Source: Heterocephalus glaber (lineage: Eukaryota; Chordata; Mammalia; Rodentia; Bathyergidae). Taken from it: a stretch of DNA of 64,000 nt. Below, in pieces: positions 1-11,548 of the stretch (the stretch's first letter is position 1; each line of letters begins with the position of its first letter). The stretch spans positions 12,186,688 through 12,250,687 of the forward strand of contig NW_004624747.1 of the NCBI RefSeq assembly GCF_000247695.1, given 5' to 3'. Made by a program: the position numbers and the translations under genes. The notes under the pieces are model-generated. The model did not search any database. It was not told where the DNA came from and worked only from the letters and a program-made list of their open reading frames with translations.

Positions 1-110
1 TTGAGCACCTGCCATGTGCCAGGCCCACACACGGGTGGGTGGTGCTGGGATTTCGAGGTGTGCCAAAGACTCCATCCTGCAGGGCTCATAGTCTCCTGGG
101 AAGGGAATAA
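1..110 (+). mobile_element. Ancient mammal-wide repeat fragment (MIR/L2-like)
   Basis: Begins TTGAGCACCTGCCATGTGCC, a typical start of old mammalian SINE/LINE relics. Exact family uncertain. Confidence 0.45.
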
Positions 111-131
111 GCATTAAAAAGTATATAGATA

Positions 132-218
132 GGGCTGGGGATTTAGCTCAGTGGTTCCACTGCCTGCCTCGCACGCGCAAGGTCCAGAGTTCGAACTCCG
201 GTACCAATTTAAAAAAAA
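132..218 (+). mobile_element. ID-like SINE
   Basis: tRNA-type A box TAGCTCAGTGG and B box GTTCGAACTCC, then GGTACC and an A-rich tail: the diagnostic 3' end of this family in the window. Confidence 0.85.
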
Positions 219-225
219 GTATACA

Positions 226-310
226 GATACATAGTGGCACAGTCCTAGCTATTGGAGAGGCTGAGGCAGGAGGATGACAAGTTCAAAGTCACTCTCAAAA
301 TGTAGAATGG
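226..310 (+). mobile_element. B1 fragment
   Basis: TAGTGGCACAGTCCTAGCTA...GAGGCTGAGGCAGGAGGATG; truncated at the 3' end. Confidence 0.6.
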
Positions 311-493
311 ACCTTGTACTTTCTAGCCAAGCGCCCTGCCTTTGAGGTACATCCTACCCCTGGAATTTCTTCCTTTTAAAAGGTGAATAATTCTCCATTC
401 TATAGATAGACCACATTTTGCTTATCCCTCTATCTGCAACGGACACTCTGGCAATTGTGATACACTGTATATTGTGATACATTTTCTTATTTA

Positions 494-574
494 TTTTTTT
501 GGAACCAGGGATCGAACTCAGGTCCTTGTGTTTGCAAGACAGGCAGCGTAACTACTGAGCTAAATCCCTGGCCC
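494..574 (-). mobile_element. ID-like SINE
   Basis: Full length, minus; flanked by near-identical TGTGATACATTTTCTT / TGTGTTACATTTTCCT. Confidence 0.85.
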
Positions 575-800
575 TGTGTTACATTTTCCTACTTGAATGG
601 GCCATTGTCTGTCTAATCACTTCTCTCCTGAGAATTGTTCTTAGTTTGTATTATCACAAGCAAAGCTGAAAACAGCAGGCCAATAGCAGAAGAGGACATG
701 GCAGCATGGCTGGGAGTGGGTACTCCGAAGTCAGATGGCTTTGCCAAAGCTGGCTTAGCCATTTCTGGGTGACTTCTCTGTGCTTAAGAGTCCTCATCTT

Positions 801-915
801 AGCCAGGCGAGGTAACACACAGCTGCAGTCCTAGCACTTGGGAGGCTGAGGCAGGAGAATCACCATGAGCCAGCATGTACTACAAGACAAGACCCTGCCT
901 CAAGAAATATAATAA
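801..915 (+). mobile_element. B1 SINE
   Basis: 7SL-derived: CCTAGCACTTGGGAGGCTGA, AAGACCCTGCCTCAAG. Confidence 0.8.
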
Positions 916-916
916 A

Positions 917-1178
917 GGGCCGGGGATTTAGCTCGGTGATTCTGCCGCCTGCCTCACAAGCACAAGGACCCAAGTTTGATCCCCCGTACCAAAAAAAAAC
1001 CACCCCAAAACAATAAAAACAAACAAACAAGCAAAAAGTCCTCATCTGTAAAATGGGGTTATAATCCATGGAAAATGGGCCGGGGATTTAGCTCAGTGGT
1101 TCCGCCACTTGCCTCACAAGCACAAGGACCCAAGTTCAATCCCCGGTGCCAAAAAAAAAAAAAAAGGAAAAGAAAAAA
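917..1178 (+). mobile_element. Two ID-like SINEs (917-1000, 1077-1178)
   Basis: Each runs from GGGCCGGGGATTTAGCTC to a run of A; the second has GGTGCC instead of GGTACC. Confidence 0.88.
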
Positions 1179-1811
1179 ATCCATGTAAAGTGCTGAACTC
1201 CGGATGCGACCCATGACAAGTCCATCTCAATCCGTATCAGCCAGTGTACCACAAATCATCACCTACTTGCATCTCTCCCTATGACAAGTTGCCAGCAGAA
1301 TAGTTCTGGGTGGGAGCAGAATTTTGGGAGATATCACAAATGACCTTCCAAAAGGATTGCAGTGGTTGGTATCAGTCACAGAAGGAGTAGGGAGTCATGG
1401 ATGTTTCTTGAGGAGGAGATGTGATTAAAGGAGTATTCGAGAAGACATCAGGCCCTGAATTCATCCTGTGGTGTTGACTTCAGAGTCAAGAGAAATCTAC
1501 GGAGCTTCCCTTCGTCCATAAAAATGAATTGGCGATGTATGTAAATATTCATTTCCTTCTTTCCCCTATTGATTCTCTATATTTCCATCTTCTGTGACTA
1601 CCACAGTGGGGGGGACTATTTATGGCGTTTATTTTAGAGTTGCTTCTTGAGTCAGAGAGCCCTACTCACGCGTAGATCTCTAACTGGGGCGCATTTCACA
1701 GCACCCTTTCCTTATTCCACACTTGGAACGTCACAGCCCCAGCCCACCCCATCATAAGCCTTTCACTGGGCCCAGTGTATTTCTCCCAACTCCCAACATA
1801 TCTCTGTCTGT

Positions 1812-2192
1812 CTCAGTCTCTCAGTGGTGGTACTGGGCATTGAACCCAGGGCCTTCAGCCTGAGCTGCATCCCAGCTTTTTAATTTAGAAACAGAGTCTC
1901 ACTAAGTTGCTCAGGCTGGGCTTGAATTTGCAGTTCTCCTGCCTCAGCCTCACAGAGTTAAAACAGAAATAAAAAAAAGGTGGGTGTGGGATACGCCTGT
2001 CATCCCAGCACTCTGGGAGGCTGAGACAGGAGGATCACAAGTTCAAGCTCATCCTGGGCAGCTTAGCAAGACCCTGTCACAAAATTAAACAATTTTAAAA
2101 GGCTGGGTATATAGCTGAATGGTAGAGCACTTGCCGGGCTTGCGCAGAGCCTGGTGTTCAAGTGACAGCACTATCAAAGCAAAACAAATGGA
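1812..2192. mobile_element. Two B1-ID dimeric SINEs in inverted arrangement
   Basis: Minus copy 1812-1965 (ID half then B1 half) and plus copy 1972-2192 (B1, then GGGTATATAGCTGAATGGTA ID half). They share the B1 part and could form a hairpin. Confidence 0.75.
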
Positions 2193-2639
2193 CAAAAAGA
2201 AAAAAGAGAACTTTGACATTAAATTATATTCGGAAAGCCAGACTGCATTTTGAATCAGTTGGGTTCCTAAAAGTATTTATCTAGCACATGAGCCAAGATT
2301 TCCCGATGAAGAAGAAAATGTATTATGAAAGAAAAAGAAAATAGCAGTGACATATGTTAAATATATGAGAGCTTCAAAACAGCCTGGCTCTTTTGTGCAT
2401 ATTGCTTGGCATCTGTATATATCTATCTTATAATTTACCAAAATAGCCAGGAACATTTATTTTACATAATTTTGCTATTTAAGGAAGAGAAAAACTTGAG
2501 GAAATGGCTATCAATTTAAAGATCTTGTTTGTACCATCAGTTCCTTAAATTAGGGCCTGTGACTTAATTAGGGTCTTTAGATGAGGAAGTTTTACTCTTT
2601 TCATCTGAGCGTCTAGACCTTTATTCCTTGAGTTCATGA

Positions 2640-2786
2640 CAAGCACTCTATCCCTGAGTTAACTCCCTTACCCCTTTTTGAATTGTTTGAGACAGGGTCC
2701 TGCTAAACTGGCCTTGGACTTGTGATCCTCCTGCCTCAGCCTTCCAAGTAGCTAGGATTACAGGTGTGTACCACCACACCCAGCAA
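2640..2786 (-). mobile_element. B1-ID SINE
   Basis: GAGACAGGGTCCTGCTAAAC...TAGGATTACAGGTGTGTACC. Confidence 0.75.
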
Positions 2787-3149
2787 CCAATTTAAGAAGT
2801 AACCCATGTCGGGTCACACAGCTATTGAATAGTGTAAATAGGGAGATTCAAACCTGGGCCAGAACTGGGCTCTCTTCCCTCCTACACCAGACCACCTGTC
2901 TTCCTGTAGAACCCTGCATGCCATCCTGTGATGATCACAGTTGGGCTTGTGCTTCATTTTCAATCTGAAAGATTCATGAACTCAAGGAAGCACATTTCTT
3001 CTCAATATAAGCAAGGAGAAGCATTCTCAGGCAGAAAAGTCCAGCCATGAAAAAAGCTGTTTAAGGGGACAGTGGACCCCCCTCCCTTTGTGAGACACTT
3101 TCTGGGAGAGGACAATGTCCATGTAACTGGTTCAGGAGTAATCACGTTT

Positions 3150-3330
3150 AATATTTATCCATCACTTCAGGTGCCAGGTCCAAGTCTGAGTGCTAGAAAC
3201 TGCCTTATATAATTCCTTCTGCAATCCTAAGAGGGAGATGTTAGTAATAACTCCAGTTTACAGATAAGCAAACTGAGGCTCAGAGAGGTTACACCAATGG
3301 GCCCTAGTCCTCTGGGTAGTATGTAGTGTA
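3150..3330 (+). mobile_element. MIR
   Basis: Core ...CACTTCAGGTGCCAGGTCCA... and GCAAACTGAGGCTCAGAGAG. The following 3390-3535 resembles another old MER-type relic I cannot name. Confidence 0.7.
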
Positions 3331-3759
3331 CAGGAGCCTGGTCTCAGTAGCCTGCACACTTAATTGATCAGCCAATGCTTTTCTGAGCAAAGTCACAAAT
3401 GTCCCTAAGGAACAGATTAGAATGCTGATTCCTAGGCCATACTCCAGACTCCATGCTTTTGCATCTTTGCAGAGTGGGCTCAGGAATGTGAATTTTCAGA
3501 AGATGTTGACAGTGACCACAGAAGTCTGAGAGTCACCCCTTGATGCCTTCATGCCCTGAATTGGAGAGATGGAATTTGAGAGGTTGGATATGATGTCTTT
3601 TAAGATCCCTTCCATTTATGAACGTCTAGAAGTCTATGACTAATAGAAATTTTAGGTTCCTCTGGGTTTTATTTATTTGTATGTTCCTGTCGCCCCCATC
3701 AACCTGAACAGCAGACCACTGGCTTATACACCCCAAACAAAAGGTAATGATGACAAATA

Positions 3760-3960
3760 AATAACAGTTAACACTATGGAGCCCTTACCATGTGCTGGTA
3801 GCTCAGATGAGAATTTTGTGAGCATCAGTTCAAGGCAACTTTATGCCCTATGAGGTGGGTGCCCTAATTCTTACTACCTTACAGATGATGAGAACAGACA
3901 CCTGCAGAGTTAATGGGAAAGTCAGGATTCAAACCCAGGTCTGCTTGAGCAGAGCCCAGC
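3760..3960 (+). mobile_element. MIR
   Basis: GAGCCCTTACCATGTGCTGG, CCTATGAGGTGGGTGCCCTA and AGGATTCAAACCCAGGTCTG in MIR order. The open frame at 3843-4142 is this repeat, not a gene. Confidence 0.75.
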
Positions 3961-4279
3961 TATGGTTCTCTGCTGTGGCCTCATGGAAGGACTGGGCAAC
4001 TCTTCTGCTGGAAGAACAGGAACCCTGTGCTATGACTGTCCAGGTGATTTGTACATTTTTGTTATTCATTCAACAACCACACAGTGAAGACCTCTGTGTT
4101 AGACCAATGCCTTTATGGAACTTAGTCTTTTGCCAAAGGTAACTTGGGGATCATGGACGATGCACACCTTGCTGGGGAAGCAGGTACTAGGGATCCAACT
4201 GAGCTGAAAATGGAGAAGTGACGTTTGAAGAGAGATCTGAAGATGCTCTGGAAATCCAGACTGAATAATTCATTTAGAA

Positions 4280-4505
4280 CACTCCAGAGAACTGTTCCTC
4301 AACCATGGGCAATTTAGCCCTCGGGGGACATGGGCAAGATCTGCAGACAATTTTGTCACCATTGGGACTGAGAGTGGGGAATGGCTTGTGACACTGAGTG
4401 GCCAGAGGCCAGGGATAGTGCTAAATATTCTACAGCTCTCTCCCAACACTACTGCCTGGAGTAAAATGTCAGTGATGTCAAGGTCGAGAAGCCCTCGGTT
4501 AAAGA
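4280..4505 (+). mobile_element. MER5A-like hAT relic
   Basis: CTGTTCCTCAACCATGGGCA at the left and GGTCGAGAAGCCCTCGG at the right, with the internal order of mammalian MER5A (GGGGACATGGGCAA...GGCCAGGGATAGTGCTAAA). Confidence 0.75.
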
Positions 4506-4715
4506 CCGAAAGAGATGCAATGAGTAACACCACGACAGTCACCGTAACCTAGGATGGCACCGGGTGCACCCCTCTGGAGAGTTTACAACCACAGTCTTTC
4601 AGACCTTAAAATGCCCTCAAACATGACCCACACACCCCCATGTGTTTTGGGGGAAGTTGAACAAATTATTCAAGATCACACAATGGCTCATATGCAAATA
4701 TTCATAATTCTTTTT

Positions 4716-4960
4716 CTTTTTTTTTCTGGTGTTGGGGATCAAACCTAGGGCCATATGCGTGCCAGGCAAGTGCTGTACACCTGAGCTTTACCCTTAGTCC
4801 TAATCTGCATAATATTTTTTTAAGACATCATGTTGCTATGTAGTTCAGACTGGTCTTGAACTCACTATATAGCCCAGAGTGGCCTTGAACTAGCAGCAAA
4901 CCTCCTGTCTCAGCCTCCCAAGTGCTGGGATTATAGGCATGTGTCACTATGCCCAGCATC
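4716..4960 (-). mobile_element. ID-B1 dimeric SINE
   Basis: ID half with GGGGATCAAACCTAGGGCC, then B1 half with two TTGAACTC-type repeats and GGGATTATAGGCATGTGTCA. Confidence 0.8.
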
Positions 4961-5548
4961 TTTTAGACAGCCCAGTGAAGACCCCATGGCTGGGGTTACA
5001 TAGCCTCTGTCTAGCCCAGTGGGCCCTGGAACAACTCTCCAAGACCTAAGGCTACTCAAGCCATGGCCTCTTTACAAGACTTTCTTTCTTTGGCCTCCAA
5101 ACTGTTCTCCTTAAGTCACTGAAATCTACGTCCCCTAGAGTGAAGCTGGCAGACATGAAATGCAAATGTGTTTGAAATGAAGGGGTGTGAGTAGTTCTCA
5201 ACTTGAAATTGCAAAGCTTTAAGGGATTGCCTATATGGATTCCCCCACTTACTGCAATGACACCGTACTTTTTGTCTGGCATGAGTGACAGTAAACACCA
5301 TTTCTCCTTGTTGGCCAAAGATCTTTTCCTTTTGTCCCACTGAGTCTCAGGGGCAGGAGCCAGAAGTCTCATTGGTGCCTTTGCCACTTACCTCGGTCCT
5401 GTGTCTCTATGCAGAACTCTCCTGAGTTAGAGGAAATAGATCTGCTTCTGGCTTTTCCTCTAGAACTCAAATACAAGTCCTTTCCAGGATTCATCTGGGC
5501 CCAAAGAGTTTACCTGGGACAATTTCAAGCACAATAGTCATGTAATTG

Positions 5549-5641
5549 TTTTTGTTTTTATTTTTTTGGTACTGGGGATCGAACTCAGGACCTTGTGCTC
5601 CAGAGGCAGGCAGTGGAACCCTGAGCTAAATCCCCAGCCCC
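5549..5641 (-). mobile_element. ID-like SINE
   Basis: Flank repeat GTCATGTAATTGTT / GTCATATAATTGTT; inserted just before an L1 fragment. Confidence 0.88.
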
Positions 5642-5649
5642 ATGTCATA

Positions 5650-6089
5650 TAATTGTTGAAGCATTATTCACAACAGCAAAAACGAAATCACCCTATGTGC
5701 CCATCAGTGGATGAACAAGTAAATAAAATGTGTTATATACACAATGGAATGCCATTCAGCCATAAAAAAGAAAGAAATCCTGTAATGTTTGAAAAATTTT
5801 CAACACGGATGAACCTGGAGAATACTGTTAAGTAAAATAAGCCAGGCACAGACAGACAAAGACTACATGATCTCATTTATATGTAGAATTTCAGAAAGTT
5901 GAACTCAGGGAAACAGAGCACAGAATGGTGGTTACGAGGGGTTTGGGGGGTCGGTGGAGGAAGTATTGGTCAAGTGGTACAAAGCTTCAATTAGAGAAGA
6001 GGAGTACATTAAACAGATCCACTGCTCAACTTGGGGCCTGTAGTTAACAGCAACACACTTGAAAATTACTAAGAGAATATATTTTGAGT

Positions 6090-6090
<1 letters not shown>
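5650..6090 (+). mobile_element. L1 3' fragment
   Basis: AACAGCAAAAACGAAATCAC, AATGGAATGCCATTCAGCCA, AATAAGCCAGGCACAGACAG: the 3' end of ORF2/3' UTR of an old L1. Short frame 5653-5835 is a piece of it. Confidence 0.8.

Positions 6091-6129
<39 letters not shown>
6091..6129. repeat. (CA)n microsatellite
   Basis: About 19 uninterrupted AC units at the end of the L1 fragment. Confidence 0.97.
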
Positions 6130-6132
<3 letters not shown>

Positions 6133-6162
6133 TTAAAAGGTCATGTACATGCTACTAATTAT

Positions 6163-6347
6163 CATTTTTTTTGTACTGGGGATTTAACCCAGGGCCTTCA
6201 CACTGAATCACGTTCCCAGCCCTTTTATGTTTTTTATTTTGAGATGGAGTCTGGCTAAATTGCCCAGCCTGGGCTTAAACTCACAATTCTCCTGCCTCAG
6301 TCTCTCACAGTGCTGGGACTGCAGGCATGTGCCACCCTGCCTAGTTT
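6163..6347 (-). mobile_element. ID-B1 dimeric SINE
   Basis: GTACTGGGGATTTAACCCAG ID half; TTTTGAGATGGAGTCTGGCT B1 half. Confidence 0.8.
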
Positions 6348-6671
6348 TATATACCAATTATCCTGATTTACCCATTTGACAATACATAGATATTTCAAAG
6401 CATGTTGTACACAACAAATGTTTGACAGTTAAAATGTGTTTGAAGAATAGCCATGTAGTCAGTGGGTCAAAGTACCATTCTTCCAATCTTCCTGAGTCAA
6501 GAGATGGACAAACAGAAGAGCAGATGTGAAGAAAGGAAGCTATGTCTTATCTTTCCAGGTGGACTGAGATGTTCAGCACCCAAATGTAATAATGGTGGTC
6601 CCAACTGCCAGGGAAAATAATACAGAGGGTGGATGGATTTTTCTGCTTTTTTATTTTTTATTAAAAAAAAA

Positions 6672-6754
6672 TTTTTTTTGGTACTGGGGATTGAACTCGG
6701 GTCCTTGCTCTTTGGAGTCAGGAAGCGGAACAACTGAGCTAAATCCCCGGCCCT
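6672..6754 (-). mobile_element. ID-like SINE
   Basis: Flank repeat TCTGCTTTTTTATTT on both sides. Confidence 0.9.
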
Positions 6755-6904
6755 CTGCTTTTTTATTTATAAAGTTTTCATAATCCTTTGGTCAACATAG
6801 ACTCATCTATTCTGGAATCCAGTAATCCAGCATTAGATGAAATCGACAGAAATTCCCCCACACTTGGGATATGCCAAGTTGCTACCCTTGGAAGCTTTCA
6901 CACT

Positions 6905-7645
6905 AGTAAGGGAAGTTGGATGCTATACAAGGTTGTGTAATATTCCATTGCATGAATATTCCACATTTTGTTTATCTATTTACCTACTGATGGACATAGG
7001 TTGCTTCTATGTTTTAGCTATTGTAAATGATGTTCTTATAGCAAAGGGTATACAAATATCTCTTCAAGACCCTACCTTTAATTCTTTCAGGTTATTATGG
7101 ATGCTTAAATCCCTTATATAAAATGGCATGGTGTCTGCATAGAATCCATGCACATCACCCTATATACTTTAAATCATCTCCAAATCATTTGTAATACCTA
7201 ATACAATGTAAATGCTATGTAAAAAGCTGTTATACTATATTGTTTAAGGAATTATGATGAGAGAAAACATCTGCACATGTCCGCAGCAGACGCAATTTTT
7301 TCCAAGTATTTTGTTTTGTTTTGTTTTTGGTACCAAGGCTTGAACTCAGGACCTTGTGCTTGCAAGGCAGGCACCGGAACCACTGAGCTAAATCCCTGGC
7401 TTTTCCAAGTATTTTTGATTCATGATTGGTTGGATCCATGGACGTGGAATGCACAGATATGAAGGGGTGATTGTGTATCCAGAAATGGAATTTCTGGATC
7501 ATATGGAAATCTATTTTTAATTTTTTGAGGAAGTGTCACACTGTTTTCCATAACAGCCACACTGCTTTATACTCCCACCAACAGGGTACAGGAATTCCAA
7601 TGTCTCTACATCCTTGCTAACACCGGTTATGCTCTGGTTTGGGGT
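6905..7645 (-). mobile_element. L1 3' fragment, antisense, with ID insertion
   Basis: AATATTCCATTGCATGAATA, GATGGACATAGGTTGCTTCT, TACTCCCACCAACAGGGTAC: antisense L1 3' end. Confidence 0.75.
7309..7401 (-). mobile_element. ID-like SINE
   Basis: Flanked by TTTTCCAAGTATTTT on both sides; inside the L1 above. Confidence 0.88.
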
Positions 7646-7659
7646 TTGCTGGAGTGTGT

Positions 7660-8270
7660 GTTTGACAGAGGACTGCAATTTTAAAGGAAATAGGATGGGT
7701 TTCAGGGAGAAGGTGGCGTTTGACACCCGACGGAGGTGAAGCCGATATCCTGGAGGAGAGCCTCCTAGGTGGAGGGAATGGTGCACCCTGAGGCAGGAGC
7801 CTACCTGGAAGGTTTGAGGAATAGCAGGGAGGCTGGAGAGGCTGCAGCAACATGAGTAGGAGGAGGATTGGAAGAGAGGAGGCCTACGGGAGCCATGTAA
7901 GGCTTCTGAGCTGAACAGAGCTCCAGTTGCTGTATTTGGATTGGGATGTAGGGAGAAAATGTCAGGAGTGAGAGACCAGCCTGGAGACCATTGCAGCCCT
8001 TCCCAGTGAGAGGGGATGGGGACTTGACCCTGGGGCTCAGAGTAGAGGTGGCAAGAAGGGCTAGGAGTCTTGGGTGAAGCTTTGAGGGAGGACCGAAGGG
8101 ATTTCCTGATGCAATGAAAGTGACACAGGAAAGGGAGAAAGGAGTCTAAATTGACTCCAAAGTTTTTAGCCCAAATGAGGCAGGTGGAGTGACTGTGACC
8201 TTCAATAGGAAAGCCAAAAGAGGAGCAGAATGGGGGAGAGATCAAGAGTTCAAGTTTGGACATGCACCTT
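7660..8270 (+). mobile_element. Ancient mammal-wide repeat, family not named
   Basis: Phrases such as AGGAATAGCAGGGAGGCTGG, GACTCCAAAGTTTTTAGCCC and ATCAAGAGTTCAAGTTTGGA recur in many mammalian genomes. It explains the 248-codon minus-strand open frame (7517-8263), which has no family resemblance. Confidence 0.5.
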
Positions 8271-8389
8271 CACACCAAATCAGACATTTCCTTAGTGCTC
8301 TGCAAAGGAGACTATGGCTTCCAGGTGCCTTAGGGCCCGAGCAAGTTGAGAAAGACGGGAACAAACCAGAGTGGAGGATCCCCGGCACC

Positions 8390-8600
8390 ATTCACTGAGC
8401 CCTTGCCCTGAGCCAGGCCCTGCACTGAGAGCATTCCAATGATTAGCTCCTCGCTGCTTAGCATAGCACAACCTCATAGGTATGATGACATGTCCAGATT
8501 TATAGGGTGAACACCCAGCCTTTGAGAGATGAAGTCCCTGGCCCAAGACCATCTCAATGGCAAGTGGCAGAGCCAAAGGTTGAATCCAGCTCTTTCTGTC
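8390..8600 (+). mobile_element. MIR
   Basis: TTCACTGAGCCCTTGCCCTG through GGCAGAGCCAAAGGTTGAAT, MIR order. Confidence 0.75.
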
Positions 8601-8734
8601 TCAGGTGCCACATTATACCTCTATTACTGGTTAACCCAGCAAAAGCCAGGGGAAGGTTCAGTGAAGTGTTGGACTTAAGCTCTATCTTGAAAAACAGATT
8701 TTGTAAGAAAGGAGCAAGGGAGTGCATGCTAGAT

Positions 8735-9080
8735 CAAGTCCTAACTTCTTGTCACTTACTGCAAGGCCCTGTATGGCCAGGTCCCTTCTGTCCTCTGCAG
8801 TCTTCCCTTGAACTAATTGTTCATTATGCTCCATTGATCATGGCACGTCAACCTTTTTCTATTCAGGCCTTTTACCCATATGGTTCCCTCTGCTGGAATT
8901 CTCCTCATCCCCTCTCTTCTTTTCTGGATGACTTGTACACGTCTCTGGGAGCTCAGCTCAAATGTCACTTCCTTGAGGAAGTCTTCCCTCACTCTCCCCC
9001 TTCTCCATCTAGAACTAGTCTCCTTGAACTGCACGAGTTCTTGATAGCTCTCAAGACAATCCTTTAATTAAGTGTTCAGT
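8735..9080 (+). mobile_element. L2 3' end
   Basis: AAGGCCCTGTATGGCCAGGT, TCCCTCTGCTGGAATTCTCC, CAGCTCAAATGTCACTTCCT and GAAGTCTTCCCTCACTCTCC follow L2 consensus order. A second L2-like tail lies at 9460-9550. Confidence 0.8.
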
Positions 9081-9159
9081 GATGTGTTCAATATCCACCT
9101 CTTCCACCAGATTAGTGACATCTAATAAAACTTGGGAAATTATTGCAACTATGGAAGTG

Positions 9160-9463
9160 CTCTAGACTTATGCTACCCAATATGACAACCTACTGGGCAT
9201 TTGAAATGTGCATTTGCTTTTTGTTTGTTTTTATGATGCTGGGGATTGAACCTAGGGCCCTGTACATGCTAGACAAATGCTGTTCCACTGAGCTACATAC
9301 CCAGCCCAGCATTTGCAATGACTCAAGTGTTGATTTTTAAATGTTTGCATATTTATATTATATATCATACTTTATAAATTACTTCATATGCAAAGTAGAT
9401 AATTTAAGTTTGAATCTAAATAGCCACATATAGCTAATGGCTACCAAATTGGACAATGGAGCT
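9160..9463 (+). mobile_element. hAT-type relic interrupted by an ID-like SINE
   Basis: Starts TGCTACCCAATATGACAACC and ends AATTGGACAATGGA, an AT-rich non-autonomous mammalian DNA transposon pattern; SINE at 9226-9307 inside. Confidence 0.5.
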
Positions 9464-9718
9464 CCTTACTGTGAGCTTCTCAAAGGCAAGGACTACCCTG
9501 TCTTATTTGGTTGTAGAATCCATCGTACAACTGGCACCCAATTAAACCATCAAATTAGTGAATGAATCAGTTAATGTGTCAATCCATCAATGTGGTCGGG
9601 AAAACTTACTTTTAAGAAATCATTCCATGGGCTGTACATGGGGATATTGCTCATATGTTAGGCAAGTGCTTGCCTAAAATATGTGAGGCCCTGGGTTCAA
9701 TCTCCAGCCTTGGATAAA
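9226..9718. mobile_element. Two old ID-like SINEs (minus 9226-9307, plus 9628-9718)
   Basis: CTGGGGATTGAACCTAGGGC (minus) and CCTGGGTTCAATCTCCAGCC (plus). They keep the BC1-like CCTGGGTTCAA form, unlike the younger GGTACC family. Confidence 0.7.
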
Positions 9719-9858
9719 AAGAAATTATTCTAGAAGAGACTTAAAGAAAAAGTTTGACTTGTACAAGGACACACAATAAGGCAGAAGTGAATGTAAAATG
9801 TCAGCTGCTTGAATTCCCTATTTATGACACTCTCCCTAGGCGAACAGCAGGTGAAAGG

Positions 9859-9885
9859 CGGGGGGTGGGGGGGGGGGTGGGGGGT
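9859..9885 (+). repeat. G-rich run, potential G-quadruplex
   Basis: Five G-runs of 4 or more separated by single T, all within 27 bp. Confidence 0.7.
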
Positions 9886-10419
9886 TGTGATTTCAAATGA
9901 ACCATCCCAGAGCTGTCTGAAGGAATCCCCAACTGCAAGAAAGGTCTGTTTGTTTAGGCACTCCTTCCCTCCCCCGCCCCTTGACCCTGTAAACTACTTA
10001 GTGGCTTATCATCTATTAACATTTGGCCTCCCAGGGGACTAAGTCTGTTCCAAAGTTTACTCTTGCCAACCTCTCCAAGGTGCTCAGGGCTTTTGAAAAA
10101 CCATATTGCTCCCAGGAAATCTGTTGCCTGAAATCTGTGCTTAACATATGCAGGGTGTGGTTTAAAAAAATCTCAGTCGTGATTTGTAACCCACTCCAAT
10201 TCACATGGCTCTTTCCTTTAGCTTACTGATTTTTTTTTTTTTTTTAGCTTACTGATTTTTATAAATTGAGGTCAATGCATTTCAGGGCTAATGTTCACTT
10301 CATTCAAATGCAGTTTAGGGTTTTCAAATAACAATTTTTGGGAGTCCAGCAATAATGAACCCACACACTTTGTTTTTCTAAATTATTTTAAATGTAATCA
10401 TAATATAAGAGCTAATATA

Positions 10420-10700
10420 TGTTATTTTTAGCACACATGATCTCACTCGATCTTCACAATAACCCTATGATTCAAGTACTATTATGATACCATTTCTGGG
10501 AGGGATGCTGGGGATTGAACCTAGGGTCTTGTACATGCTTTAACCCTGAGCCACACCTTTACTCTATGATATCAATTGTATAGCTGCCAAACCTGTGCCT
10601 CAGAAAGGTTAACTTATTGGCTTAAAGTAACACAGGCGGCAGGATTTGAACCCAAGTATGTCTAACTCAGAGCAAATGTTGTCAAACAGTACACACTTTA
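10420..10700 (+). mobile_element. MIR with old ID insertion
   Basis: ATCTTCACAATAACCCTATG then, after the SINE at 10492-10562, AGGCGGCAGGATTTGAACCC. Confidence 0.7.
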
Positions 10701-11175
10701 ACCTCTAACTGATATTATATCTACTTATGTCTACAAAACTTCAGAAAGAATAATTAAGAAACAACTCTGGGGTAATAAGACTGGAATTTGGGGAGAGAGA
10801 GACTTACTCTTCATTCTTGTGCTTTTCTCTGAACTTCATTTACTATGTTAATTTTATTATAATGTATTTATATTAAAATTTAAATTAATTTTTTGTGGTC
10901 CTGGGAATTGAATGTAGAGCCTTCACAGCGGGCTGCATCCCTATCCTTTTTTATTTTCTAAATTTTTGCGATGGGGTCTTGCTAAGTTGCTACGTAGCTC
11001 AGGCTAGGTTCTTGATCCTCCTACCTCAGCCTCCCTGAATGTTGGAATTACAGGTGTGTGCCACCATACTTGGCTCTAAGTTATTTTTTTTTTTTCTGTT
11101 AGTCCTGGGGATTGAACCCAAGGCCTCATGCCTACTAGGTGAGCACTTTCCCACTGAGCTACATCCCCCAGCTAA
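10492..11175 (-). mobile_element. Three minus-strand SINEs: ID 10492-10562, ID-B1 10885-11080, ID 11092-11175
   Basis: Each has GGGATTGAA(C/T); the middle one also has GGGGTCTTGCTAAGTTGCTA and TACAGGTGTGTGCCACCATA. Confidence 0.75.
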
Positions 11176-11454
11176 AAGCTGAATTAATTTTTAATTAATT
11201 TTTTGTGTGCTCTACCACTGAGTTAGCCCCTTATTTTTACTCTTTTTTAATTAAGGAAAGAATTGATTTAATAATAGGATGTCTACATGTTAGATTAAGT
11301 ATACATAAGTCTTGTACAAAACTCATATGCTGTGACATTGTTTGAAAATTTATATCACTAAAGCTAAAGTTCCAATGTATACAGTATTCTTATTCTCAGC
11401 ACCAAATTTTATAATTCAACTTTTGAATTATTTTTATTTTGGATAACAGTTTGA

Positions 11455-11548
11455 TTTTTTTTTTTTTTTTTTTTGTCCCGGGGATCAAACTCAGGACCTT
11501 GCGCTTGTGAGGCAGGTGGTGGAACTACTGAACTAAATCCCCAGCCCC
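11455..11548 (-). mobile_element. ID-like SINE
   Basis: Flank repeat AACAGTTTGATTTTT on both sides; has GTCCCGGGG in place of GTACCGGGG. Confidence 0.88.

Larger units (their letters stand above)
700..1195 (-). mobile_element. MIR relic carrying a B1 and two ID SINEs
   Basis: MIR antisense text (TGGGTGACTTCTCTGTGCTT, TCCTCATCTGTAAAATGGGG, ATGTAAAGTGCTGAA) is broken by B1 801-915 plus ID 917-1000 (repeated flank AGTCCTCATCT) and ID 1077-1178 (flank AATCCATG). Confidence 0.7.

Noticed and set aside
7517..8263. 248-codon open frame on the minus strand
   Set aside because: Falls in an ancient repeat read antisense; Ser/Pro/Leu-rich composition, no family match, no splice or promoter context.
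8507..9067. 186-codon open frame on the plus strand
   Set aside because: Made of MIR and L2 3' sequence; no start context or conserved domain.
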